From an uncultured Ignavibacteria bacterium (GTDB lineage: Bacteria > Bacteroidota > Ignavibacteria > Kapaibacteriales > Kapaibacteriaceae), in contig CAJAIA010000009.1 in assembly GCA_903939735.1 (NCBI GenBank), positions 39,075-103,074 on the forward strand: a stretch of 64,000 nucleotides of DNA. Reading direction: 5' to 3'. Positions 18,706 to 25,684 of the stretch are shown here, piece after piece. The position numbers and the translations under genes were made by a program. The notes under the pieces are model-generated. The model did no database searches, had not been told where the DNA came from, and saw only the letters and a program-made list of their open reading frames with translations. The stretch's first letter is position 1. Every line of letters starts with the position of its first letter.

Positions 18706-19155
18706 ATGCAACAGAATTCAACAAAAGTAGCGAGAACATCCCGACGCACGATGCTTATCAGCATTGGTGCGCTGCTAGCATCGTGGACAGGTGCTGAGGC
18801 ACTTCGACGATTCCTTGCGCCAACAAGTGACGCATCGAGTCATGCCCACGATCTTGGACCACTCGATGGTGTCGTTGCCGACGGTGCACGCAAGGAGCTG
18901 ACAATCGGCGGTACGCGCGTGCTGATTGCTCGGAGAGGCAATGACGTGCGTGTGCTTGACCTCACCTGTACGCACGCTCGGTGTCCACTCGAGGTGCACC
19001 TCCCATCGAATCGCATCCGGTGTGCGTGTCATGGAGGAGCATTCGATCTCGAGGGCAACGTGCTCAATGCACCCCCTACACGCCCCCTTCCAACACATGA
19101 AGCCCGTGTCGTCAATGGAAACCTCTATGTGCGCATCCATCAGGAGCACACCTAA
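18706..19155 (+). CDS. Rieske [2Fe-2S] protein
   Basis: A 149-residue Rieske protein. The N-terminus TSRRTMLIS followed by a hydrophobic stretch looks like a Tat-type signal anchor. Cluster ligands are Cys88 and His90 in CTHARC, and Cys106 and His109 in CACHGGAFD. Cys93 and Cys108 are present for the disulfide seen in bc1/b6f-type Rieske proteins. The stop overlaps the start of the cytochrome b gene (TAATG), so the two form a minimal bc-type electron transfer unit. Divergent from the DegT gene with 16 bases between starts. Confidence 0.92.
   Translation: MQQNSTKVARTSRRTMLISIGALLASWTGAEALRRFLAPTSDASSHAHDLGPLDGVVADGARKELTIGGTRVLIARRGNDVRVLDLTCTHARCPLEVHLPSNRIRCACHGGAFDLEGNVLNAPPTRPLPTHEARVVNGNLYVRIHQEHT
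18722..18729 (-). promoter_or_regulatory. Candidate TAnnTTTG promoter box for the DegT operon
   Basis: Minus-strand TACTTTTG fits the Bacteroidota -7 consensus TAnnTTTG and lies 33 bases before the DegT start. It sits inside the 5' end of the divergent Rieske gene. No clear -33 TTTG at the usual spacing. Confidence 0.45.
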
Positions 19156-20078
19156 TGCAGCAGGCCACATGGATCGACATCGCGCGACGGATGTGTCTTG
19201 GGGTGTTTGCAATGCTCATCGGTATCGAGCTGGTCACGGGGCTCCTGCTGGGCTTGCTCTATGAACCATCGCGGATGCCAGCAACAACTGCTGATGGCCG
19301 CACAGCAACGGTGATCGTAGGGGAGCGTCGTGAGAACGTCGGACCCTTCACCGACACCGTCGGACGTCCAGCAACGCCGAGTCTTGTCCCTACGCGCCCC
19401 GGCGAGCTTGTGCCAAGTGCTGCCGCAGCGAGCGTGCAGGTGCAGATCAATAACGCGCCGGGTGGTGCAATTGCACGCACTATGCATCACACGCTCGCAG
19501 GATGGCTGGTGGTATTGGCCTGCATTGTTGTTGTGTTATCTGCCATTGCGCGCGTGTATGAGCATGCTGCATCGACGTGGGTGATGTCGATCGGGATGCT
19601 GATTGTCGCCCTCGCTGCGGCATGGACCGGACGGATTTTGCCTGACGATATCTATGCCGACGTGAGTTTGCGAATTGTCGGACACGAGCTGTTGGAAGCG
19701 CCGCTCGGCGATGCTCTCGTGGCTGTGCTGGGTATCGTGCCTGGCGAGCCCATGCTCGCGCGGACGTACTTCGTGCACATTCTGCTTGGCGTGGCGTCGG
19801 TGTGGCTGGCCTATGTACTCTGGCGGGAGCGCCAGCACGTGCCGCTTGTGGTGGGCGCAGGCCTTGCGGTGGCAATCATGGCGGCGATCATGCCGATCCA
19901 CGCATTTGGTGCGCGGGATGCTGTTACGGGGCTTGCAGGCACCGTCCATGTGGACCCCTGGTGGGTGATTCGCCCCCTTCACGAGCTGGTTGGCGTGCTC
20001 GGTGCCGAGCTCGCGGGGTATGTCATGCTTGGTGGCACGCTCGTGCTGGTCCTGCTCCCGGTCTGGCGGCGTCCATAG
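19155..20078 (+). CDS. Cytochrome b/b6-like membrane protein lacking one heme ligand pair
   Basis: A 307-residue membrane protein aligned by eye with cytochrome b6 plus the start of subunit IV. Helix A is LGVFAMLIGIELVTGLLLG. Helix B has His111/His112 (TMHHTLAGW). Helix C ends TGRILPDD, like TGYSLPWD. Helix D has His208 (RTYFVHILLG). The second histidines expected about 14-15 residues later in helices B and D are absent: Val occupies those positions in B, and Leu222/Trp223 in D. The Qo motif PEWY is replaced by DPWWVIRP. A long loop of about 60 residues sits between helices A and B. Co-translated with the Rieske gene. Probably a one-heme electron transfer protein rather than a full Q-cycle enzyme. 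Confidence 0.8.
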   Translation: MQQATWIDIARRMCLGVFAMLIGIELVTGLLLGLLYEPSRMPATTADGRTATVIVGERRENVGPFTDTVGRPATPSLVPTRPGELVPSAAAASVQVQINNAPGGAIARTMHHTLAGWLVVLACIVVVLSAIARVYEHAASTWVMSIGMLIVALAAAWTGRILPDDIYADVSLRIVGHELLEAPLGDALVAVLGIVPGEPMLARTYFVHILLGVASVWLAYVLWRERQHVPLVVGAGLAVAIMAAIMPIHAFGARDAVTGLAGTVHVDPWWVIRPLHELVGVLGAELAGYVMLGGTLVLVLLPVWRRP

Positions 20079-20157
20079 GGCTTGCATCCGTGGGCACGGG
20101 AATGCTCCCTATCTTTGCGCTCTTGATTCACTTCAATCCAACAAAGGACAGACGTAT

Positions 20158-21270
20158 ATGTTGATCGGCGTACCAAAGGAGATCAAGCCGAGTGAGAAGC
20201 GTGTTGCTCTCACGCCTGGTGGAGTTGAAACCCTCCGTCAGCACGGCCACGATGTGATCGTTGAGACCAACTGTGGTGTTGGTTGTGGATTCACGAATGA
20301 TGACTACATCGCAGCTGGTGCGAAGATCATCGATACAGCTGCTGAGGTGTATGCTCAGGCCGACATGATCATGAAGGTCAAGGAGCCAATCGCACCCGAG
20401 TACAGTCTCATCCGCAAGGGTCAGACGCTGTTCACGTACTTCCACTTTGCTGCATCACGCGAACTCACCGAAGCAATGGTGAAGAGCGGCGCAACGTGTA
20501 TCGCGTACGAGACAGTTCAGAAGTCAGACGGATCGCTCCCGCTCCTCATTCCGATGTCGGAAGTTGCTGGCCGCATGGCTCCGCAAGAAGGCGCGAAGTA
20601 CCTCGAGCACCCAATGGGTGGACGTGGTGTATTGCTCGGCGGTGTACCTGGTACAAAGCCAGCAAACGTGATCGTCCTTGGTGGCGGTGTCGTTGGTACA
20701 AACGCAGCGAAGATCGCAGCGGGCTTTGGTGCTCGCGTGACAATCTTCGACAACAACCTGTACCGTCTGCGCTACCTCGATGATGTGATGCCGAAGAACG
20801 TGATCACGCAGATGTCAACGAAGTCGAACATCCGTGAAGCAGTCAAGGATGCCGATCTCGTGATCGGTGGTGTGTTGATCGTTGGTGCAAAGGCACCACA
20901 CCTGATCACACGCGACATGCTCAAGACGATGAAGGAAGGTTCTGTAATCGTCGACGTATCGGTTGACCAAGGCGGTTGCGTTGAGACGTGCAAGCCAACA
21001 ACACACGCAGATCCAACGTACGTGGTCGACGGTGTTGTGCACTACGGTGTTGCAAACATGCCAGGCGCTGTGCCGTACACATCGGCCATCGCGCTCACGA
21101 ACGCAACGCTCCCATACGCAGTGCAGCTTGCCAACCACGGCTGGAAGAACGCATGCAAGGCGAACAAGGAACTCGAATACGGTCTGAACGTCGTCGAAGG
21201 CAAGATCGTCTACGAAGCAGTTGCAGAAGCATTCGGTATGGACTACGCACCGGTAACGGCAGTTCTGTAA
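20158..21270 (+). CDS. ald: Alanine dehydrogenase
   Basis: A 370-residue NAD-dependent L-alanine dehydrogenase (alanine to pyruvate plus ammonia). It opens with MLIGVPKEIKPSEKRVALTP, contains the family block FTYFHFAASRELTEAM, and the NAD-binding VIVLGGGVVGTNAAKIAAGF. VDQGGCVETCKPTTH near the C-terminus is typical. Catalytic Lys and His positions (KVKEP and THFHFA-type block) appear intact. AAAGGA lies about ten bases upstream of the ATG. A strong terminator follows, so it is probably monocistronic. Confidence 0.96.
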   Translation: MLIGVPKEIKPSEKRVALTPGGVETLRQHGHDVIVETNCGVGCGFTNDDYIAAGAKIIDTAAEVYAQADMIMKVKEPIAPEYSLIRKGQTLFTYFHFAASRELTEAMVKSGATCIAYETVQKSDGSLPLLIPMSEVAGRMAPQEGAKYLEHPMGGRGVLLGGVPGTKPANVIVLGGGVVGTNAAKIAAGFGARVTIFDNNLYRLRYLDDVMPKNVITQMSTKSNIREAVKDADLVIGGVLIVGAKAPHLITRDMLKTMKEGSVIVDVSVDQGGCVETCKPTTHADPTYVVDGVVHYGVANMPGAVPYTSAIALTNATLPYAVQLANHGWKNACKANKELEYGLNVVEGKIVYEAVAEAFGMDYAPVTAVL

Positions 21271-21301
21271 GCTCGTATTTCAGAGAACGATGCATAGATT
21301 T

Positions 21302-21328
21302 GAGGGCCCCTACATGGGGCCCTCGTTC
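21302..21328 (+). terminator. Terminator after ald
   Basis: Perfect 9-bp stem GAGGGCCCC / GGGGCCCTC with loop TACAT, followed by GTTCGTTT. It separates ald from the next gene. Confidence 0.85.
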
Positions 21329-21344
21329 GTTTATGGAGATTGCT

Positions 21345-22694
21345 ATGACTGCTATCCTACGTTCAGTTCTTATTGCCTTGCTGCTCTGTGCTGCATCGTA
21401 TGGTGCATATGCGCAGATAGAACGTCAGATCAGCTTCGACGAAGCGGGCAAGATCTTCGTCGTGTCCAAGTCGATGAACGACGAGTACAAGTGGTTTGAG
21501 CCTGTCGAGACCTTCCTCGAGGCACGTCTGTTCAAGATGAGCGACTCGGCGTTTGTGCTCGAGATCCTGCGTCGTGCCGATCAAGGCAACGAGCGTGAGC
21601 GACGCCAACTCTCGATGGTGGAGATGGCAGCGTTGCGTTCACGCATGCAAACGGCGGCAGCACCTTCGGTCGATATCGGTGGTTTGGATCAGAGCGGACG
21701 CAGCACGTTGTTGTGGGGCAGCACACTGTGGTCGCTCTTTTACTACGGAACAGCCGTTTCGATTGTCTTTAGTTCTGATGGTAGCGTCAGTTCCGCACCA
21801 ACCTATTTAATCGCGGGCGGACTTGGCTACTTCGTGCCTGCGCTGTTAACGCAGAATGCCAACGTGACGGCCGGTGCGGCCTCGTTGGCTGTGGGTGGCA
21901 TGTTTCAGGGGGCTTTGCATGGTTGGGCACTTGGCGGATTGATTTCTGGATCGAATCTCTCCTCACGCACGGGCTTCGCACTGTCGATCCTTGGTGGTGT
22001 GTCTGAAACCGTTGCAGGCTATGTGATCGGTTCGAATACAGGAATCTCGGAAGGTGCGGCTGGCGTGATCAACACCACAGAGTTCTACGGAGCGGCGGGT
22101 GGCGCACTGGCAGCATTGACGATCATGGGTAACGTAACTGAAGGCGATGCAGGAATTCGCGTCCTATCAGGTCTTGGACTCGTTGGTGCCGCCGGTGGTA
22201 TTCTTCTTGGCAATGAGATCATCAAGTCGCAACACATTACCAACTCTGATGCAACGGTCTATGCGCTGACGGGTGCGCTTGGTCTTGGCCTGCCCTATGC
22301 CGTTCTCTCAGCCGTGAGCACAGACAACGTATCGACGAGAGTTATAACCGGGATTGGGCTCTTGGGAGCAGCAGGGGGCTTGTATCTCGGTACAAGGCTT
22401 ATTGACGGACTCGACTATCGTGAAGGCGACGGCTCCACGTTCCTTCTCAGTACACTCGCCGGAGGTGTTATCGGCGTTGGTATTGCACAGCTCGTGGATT
22501 CACCCCGGGCTATTGGGCCGCTCGTGTGGGCATCGGCAGCAGGTGGGTTCCTCATCGGTCGTGCCCTTGCACGTCCGGACGCAGAGGGTACGTCCATGGG
22601 CAAGCTCGACGTGAACTTCAATCCGCTCGGACTCGTCCTCGGCGCTCGTTCGAACGTTCCGATGCCAATCGGCTCGGTGACTTATCGCTTCTGA
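21345..22694 (+). CDS. Glycine-rich membrane protein with internal repeats
   Basis: A 449-residue protein with a signal peptide (LIALLLCAASYGAYAQ). The soluble part at 25-105 is charged (FDEAGKIFVVSKSMNDEYKW). From about residue 120 to the end it is rich in Gly/Ala segments long enough to be membrane helices or hydrophobic strands. Two copies of a repeat are obvious: GLGLVGAAGGILLGNEII and GIGLLGAAGGLYLGTRLI, and other Gly-zipper segments resemble them. It ends NVPMPIGSVTYRF, which resembles a barrel C-terminus. The start at 21345 has GGAG nearby. Function unknown; an outer-envelope protein is likely. The 3' end overlaps the convergent TauE gene by 13 bases. Confidence 0.7.
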   Translation: MTAILRSVLIALLLCAASYGAYAQIERQISFDEAGKIFVVSKSMNDEYKWFEPVETFLEARLFKMSDSAFVLEILRRADQGNERERRQLSMVEMAALRSRMQTAAAPSVDIGGLDQSGRSTLLWGSTLWSLFYYGTAVSIVFSSDGSVSSAPTYLIAGGLGYFVPALLTQNANVTAGAASLAVGGMFQGALHGWALGGLISGSNLSSRTGFALSILGGVSETVAGYVIGSNTGISEGAAGVINTTEFYGAAGGALAALTIMGNVTEGDAGIRVLSGLGLVGAAGGILLGNEIIKSQHITNSDATVYALTGALGLGLPYAVLSAVSTDNVSTRVITGIGLLGAAGGLYLGTRLIDGLDYREGDGSTFLLSTLAGGVIGVGIAQLVDSPRAIGPLVWASAAGGFLIGRALARPDAEGTSMGKLDVNFNPLGLVLGARSNVPMPIGSVTYRF

Positions 22695-23617
22695 GCGAGC
22701 AACAGACCAGACGTTAGCACGACCGTTACTCCAGCAATGAGCACGTGCTCGAGGGTGAGTCCCAGCACGTACAGCGCACCGAGAAACTGCACCACGATAA
22801 TGGTGTAGAGTAAGCGTGCAATCGCAATACGCGGCCACTTCGAGATGACGTATGCGCCAAGAGGTGCAAACACCAATACGACTGGTGCTGCAGCAAGCCA
22901 TGCAGTGAACTCTGTCTGACCGAAATCGTTGTACACCGTTGTGTGCAAGAGCGTCCCGGCTAGCGTCAGGATGCTCATCAACAGCACAGACGTTGGTGTT
23001 GCGACCTTTTCGTCGACACCGTACCAGAGTCTGAGCATGCAGAAGGTGAGGAGATCAATACCATTGCCGAACAGCGATGTGACGAATCCACCTACGACCC
23101 CGATCATCACCAAGTTCAAGATGTCCCTGCGTTGCAACACGTCTGGGAGTTGTTGCGCAAGCGGTGTAGATGTTCTGCGATTCGCTTGCCACAACGCTAT
23201 ACCAAAGGCAAGCCAGATTGACACAAACAGCAGCTTCGTTAGCGTGGGATCGACGTGCGGTGCGAGTGAGTACGTGCCAGCAATCAACCCTACAACACCG
23301 CCAATCGCAGGATAGAATACTGCGCGCAGCTCAACAGGAATGCGACGTCCGATGATGAGCATGCTCGCCGACACCATGCCGAAGCTTTGGATCGCGAAGG
23401 AGAAGTTACGAGCAGCATCAGGTGGAATCTTCAGCAGCAAGGTGAACACCGGGAATGCTACAGCACCGCCCCCTTCAGCGCTTGCGCCCGCGATGAATGA
23501 GCCAAACACCATCGTCAGCGCGGCCGGCCATGCATCGAGTGGCGACACGGATGATGTGAGCAGCAGCACAAGCCAGAGAGCTAGTGCACAGACAACGAAG
23601 ATGAGGTAGTACCGCAT
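22682..23617 (-). CDS. TauE/SafE-family sulfite/anion exporter
   Basis: A 311-residue inner-membrane protein with eight or nine helices and the two half-repeats of the TauE/SafE family: FIAGASAEGGGAVAFPVF in the first, VGGFVTSLFGNGIDLLTF in the second. Family members export sulfite, sulfoacetate or similar anions; the substrate here is not known. It is the last gene of a minus-strand set with the transposase-like DNA-binding protein and an 88-residue coiled-coil protein, starting six bases after the latter's stop. Confidence 0.88.
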   Translation of the reverse strand: MRYYLIFVVCALALWLVLLLTSSVSPLDAWPAALTMVFGSFIAGASAEGGGAVAFPVFTLLLKIPPDAARNFSFAIQSFGMVSASMLIIGRRIPVELRAVFYPAIGGVVGLIAGTYSLAPHVDPTLTKLLFVSIWLAFGIALWQANRRTSTPLAQQLPDVLQRRDILNLVMIGVVGGFVTSLFGNGIDLLTFCMLRLWYGVDEKVATPTSVLLMSILTLAGTLLHTTVYNDFGQTEFTAWLAAAPVVLVFAPLGAYVISKWPRIAIARLLYTIIVVQFLGALYVLGLTLEHVLIAGVTVVLTSGLLLAQKR

Positions 23618-23623
23618 CGTGTC

Positions 23624-23890
23624 CTAGACTCCGTCTCCATGCACGAGTTGCTTCAAAAAGCCAATGATCACGTGTTGATTGTCGATGATCGTCGACTGAT
23701 TTGTGATGATCGTCTGCTGATTGCCAACGATGTTCGAGAGCTGATCCGAAAGTGCAGCTTGTGAGTCACCTACAAAGCGCTGTGTTTCGGAGAGTATTTC
23801 TTGCGACTGAGCAATACGATCTTCGTTCGCTGCAATCGTGCGCAGCGCCGATTCAAGATGTGTGAGTAGTTCACGTTCTTCGCGATCCAT
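23624..23890 (-). CDS. Small coiled-coil protein with IxxNQxx heptads
   Basis: An 88-residue soluble protein starting MDREERELLTHLESALRT. It is helical throughout. Residues about 58-80 form near-perfect seven-residue repeats (IVGNQQT, IITNQST, IIDNQHV), giving Ile at the core and Asn at a fixed position, as in trimeric coiled coils with buried Asn layers. The start at 23890 overlaps the upstream helix-turn-helix gene by 20 bases, which suggests translational coupling. TauE follows six bases later. I do not recognise a family; it may be an oligomerisation partner of the DNA-binding protein. Confidence 0.7.
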   Translation of the reverse strand: MDREERELLTHLESALRTIAANEDRIAQSQEILSETQRFVGDSQAALSDQLSNIVGNQQTIITNQSTIIDNQHVIIGFLKQLVHGDGV

Positions 23891-24365
23891 TGTCAGCTCC
23901 AAGACGTTTCCGAATGCGTGCAATATCAACCTTTGAGAGCATACTCCGCAGTTCATCGAGTGCATAGGGCTGACGTCGATGATGCGTCTGAATGTCCCGC
24001 AATATGCGACCACAGTGTTGTTTTGAGTAGTCGATGTCAAACAATCGCTTGATAGCTCGTTGCACAAGGTTGCGATCCCATTGTTGTGCGTCGATGCCAT
24101 GTTCGCGAGGGGGCGAGGTGAGCAGCAACTCCAACATGCGTCGATGTCGATCGGTCATGCGTCGTGGCGCACCTGTGCGTGCCCTCGCCGTCAGAGCATC
24201 GATGCCGCTGCGCTCGACAGCGGCAAACCACTGGTAGACAGCGGGCAGACTCACACCCAGTGAATCTGCGATACGCCGTGTGCTCCAGCCCCGTTCTCGC
24301 AGTTGGATAGCACGGATACGACGGCGTTCCTGCACACGTCGAGCAAGCGATATCTGTGTAGGCAT
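23871..24365 (-). CDS. IS630-transposase-like DNA-binding protein lacking the catalytic domain
   Basis: A 164-residue protein equal to the DNA-binding N-terminal half of IS630/Tc1-mariner transposases. A first helix-turn-helix is at about residues 15-55 (RERGWSTRRIADSLGVS, VYQWF), followed by the linker ALTARARTGAPRRMT and a winged-helix part with HGIDAQQWDRNLVQRAIKRL and YSKQHCGRILRDI. The DDE catalytic domain is absent: the frame ends after a short basic tail and no DDE remnant is visible downstream, where a different gene overlaps. A perfect 18-bp palindrome lies 11 bases upstream of its start. It looks like a domesticated transposase half used as a regulator of itself, the coiled-coil gene and TauE. 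Confidence 0.85.
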   Translation of the reverse strand: MPTQISLARRVQERRRIRAIQLRERGWSTRRIADSLGVSLPAVYQWFAAVERSGIDALTARARTGAPRRMTDRHRRMLELLLTSPPREHGIDAQQWDRNLVQRAIKRLFDIDYSKQHCGRILRDIQTHHRRQPYALDELRSMLSKVDIARIRKRLGADNGSRRT

Positions 24366-24375
24366 ATGGCAAGAT

Positions 24376-24393
24376 AAGGAACATATGTTCCTT
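24376..24393. promoter_or_regulatory. Perfect 18-bp palindrome, candidate operator
   Basis: AAGGAACATATGTTCCTT reads the same on both strands. It lies between two divergent genes: 11 bases upstream of the helix-turn-helix start at 24365 and just before the -33 box of the promoter at 24397-24428. A dimeric regulator bound here could control both directions. Confidence 0.7.
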
Positions 24394-24396
24394 TAA

Positions 24397-24428
24397 TTTC
24401 GACAAGCGTGATTGCTCGAATATGTTTG
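24397..24428 (+). promoter_or_regulatory. Candidate promoter of the outer-membrane protein gene
   Basis: TTTC at 24397-24400, a 20-base spacer, and TATGTTTG at 24421-24428, close to the Bacteroidota TTTG-N19-21-TAnnTTTG promoter. The ATG inside the -7 box is therefore not a translation start, and the gene starts at 24470. Confidence 0.65.
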
Positions 24429-24469
24429 CCTCGTCACCATTCATAACGAACTGTCTGAGGGGTAGAAGT

Positions 24470-25639
24470 ATGTCGCGAGTTCGATTCGGTCTGAAGATTG
24501 GCGTTCTTGTTGCAGCTATGGCTGTGCTTTCGGTGCAATCATGGGGTCAGGGCTGCGTTGTTGTGCGTGGCGGTGCCATGTGTGGCACGAACTCGGGTAC
24601 GACGATCAACCTGCAGCAGGGCGAGTTCAATCTTGTGCTTGGTGCACGGAACTTCACGTCGTTCCGGCACTTCCGTGGTGATCACGAAGAAGCATTCCGT
24701 GTAGCACAAGGCACAGAGGTCATCAACAAGTCGAGCTTTGTCGATCTGTCGATCAACTATGGCATCACGGATCGTCTGTTCGCCACGGTGATCTTGCCGT
24801 TTGTCTACAATGATCGTTCGTCGCTGTATGAGCATGGTGGTAACCCACGCTTCGACTCATCGGGGAATCTCATCGGAACATGGAAGGGCGACCGCCGTCA
24901 CACGTACTCTTCAGGTCTGGCTGACATTCGCTTCAGTGTGGGGTATTGGTTGTTCGACCCGATGACGAGCGAGTATAATTACTCCGTGTCGCTTGGTATG
25001 AAGACGCGCACAGGTTCGTACGACTACACAGGCACGTTCTACAATCAGGGTCCGAATAAGGATCAGACTCTCGATGGCGTCGTCGACCAATCGATTCAGC
25101 CAGGTGATGGCGGCATTGGTGCTACGATTGATGTACAGGGTATTCAGCCCCTTTCCGACAAGATTACCTTGGTGACAAGTCTCTTCTACCTTGCGAATGT
25201 GACGAACACCAACGGCGTGCTCCTTCGCACATCGAACGCTTCGATGGGCTCTGACACCTCGCAGTTCTCGGCACCTGATCAATTCGGTGTACGTGTTGGT
25301 GCATTCTACACGCTGATGGATCACTTCAGCTTCTATGCTGGTGGTCGAGCCGAAGGTATTCCTTCGGCGGACCTCATTGGTGGCAGCGCAGGATTCCGTC
25401 GTCCGGGATATGCGGTTTCGGTTGAGCCAGGTCTGAGCTATTTCAACAGCGACTTCTCTGTGGTGCTGAGTGTACCAATTGCCGTGTACCGCAACCGCAC
25501 ACAGAGCTACATCGACAAGATTCGCACCGAGCAGCGTGGTGTCGAAGTGATTGGTGATGCGGCATTTGCCGACTACCTGATCAGCCTGGGTATTTCGTAC
25601 CGTTTTGGCGGTTCGGGATCGAAGCACGCAGAGATGTAA
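24470..25639 (+). CDS. Putative outer-membrane beta-barrel (transporter-like) protein
   Basis: A 389-residue protein with a signal peptide (VLVAAMAVLSVQSWGQ). The mature part contains many amphipathic strands with aromatic girdles (GEFNLVLGARNFTSF, LFATVILPFVYND, YNYSVSLGMKTRTGSYDYTG) and ends with a strand LISLGISYRFGG followed by a short tail. The pattern resembles the outer-membrane channel family once named after phenol degradation (MetA-pathway type), but I only infer that. The start follows the promoter at 24397 and an AG-rich site. The downstream neighbour is paaN, and the two could serve aromatic uptake and use; this is speculative. Confidence 0.72.
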   Translation: MSRVRFGLKIGVLVAAMAVLSVQSWGQGCVVVRGGAMCGTNSGTTINLQQGEFNLVLGARNFTSFRHFRGDHEEAFRVAQGTEVINKSSFVDLSINYGITDRLFATVILPFVYNDRSSLYEHGGNPRFDSSGNLIGTWKGDRRHTYSSGLADIRFSVGYWLFDPMTSEYNYSVSLGMKTRTGSYDYTGTFYNQGPNKDQTLDGVVDQSIQPGDGGIGATIDVQGIQPLSDKITLVTSLFYLANVTNTNGVLLRTSNASMGSDTSQFSAPDQFGVRVGAFYTLMDHFSFYAGGRAEGIPSADLIGGSAGFRRPGYAVSVEPGLSYFNSDFSVVLSVPIAVYRNRTQSYIDKIRTEQRGVEVIGDAAFADYLISLGISYRFGGSGSKHAEM

Positions 25640-25652
25640 GGACCGCAAGCCG

Positions 25653-25660
25653 TAGTTTTG
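25653..25660 (+). promoter_or_regulatory. Candidate TAnnTTTG box before paaN
   Basis: TAGTTTTG lies 24 bases before the ATG at 25685, with AAAGGAGA between. No good -33 match. Confidence 0.4.
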
Positions 25661-25684
25661 TGCCTCACCCAAAGGAGACACCCT

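Noticed and set aside
23871..24365. Complete insertion sequence
   Set aside because: No DDE domain and no terminal inverted repeats flanking the gene; only the DNA-binding half is present.
24422..24469. Upstream ATG for the outer-membrane protein
   Set aside because: The ATG is part of a TATGTTTG promoter box; the signal peptide and ribosome site fit the ATG at 24470.
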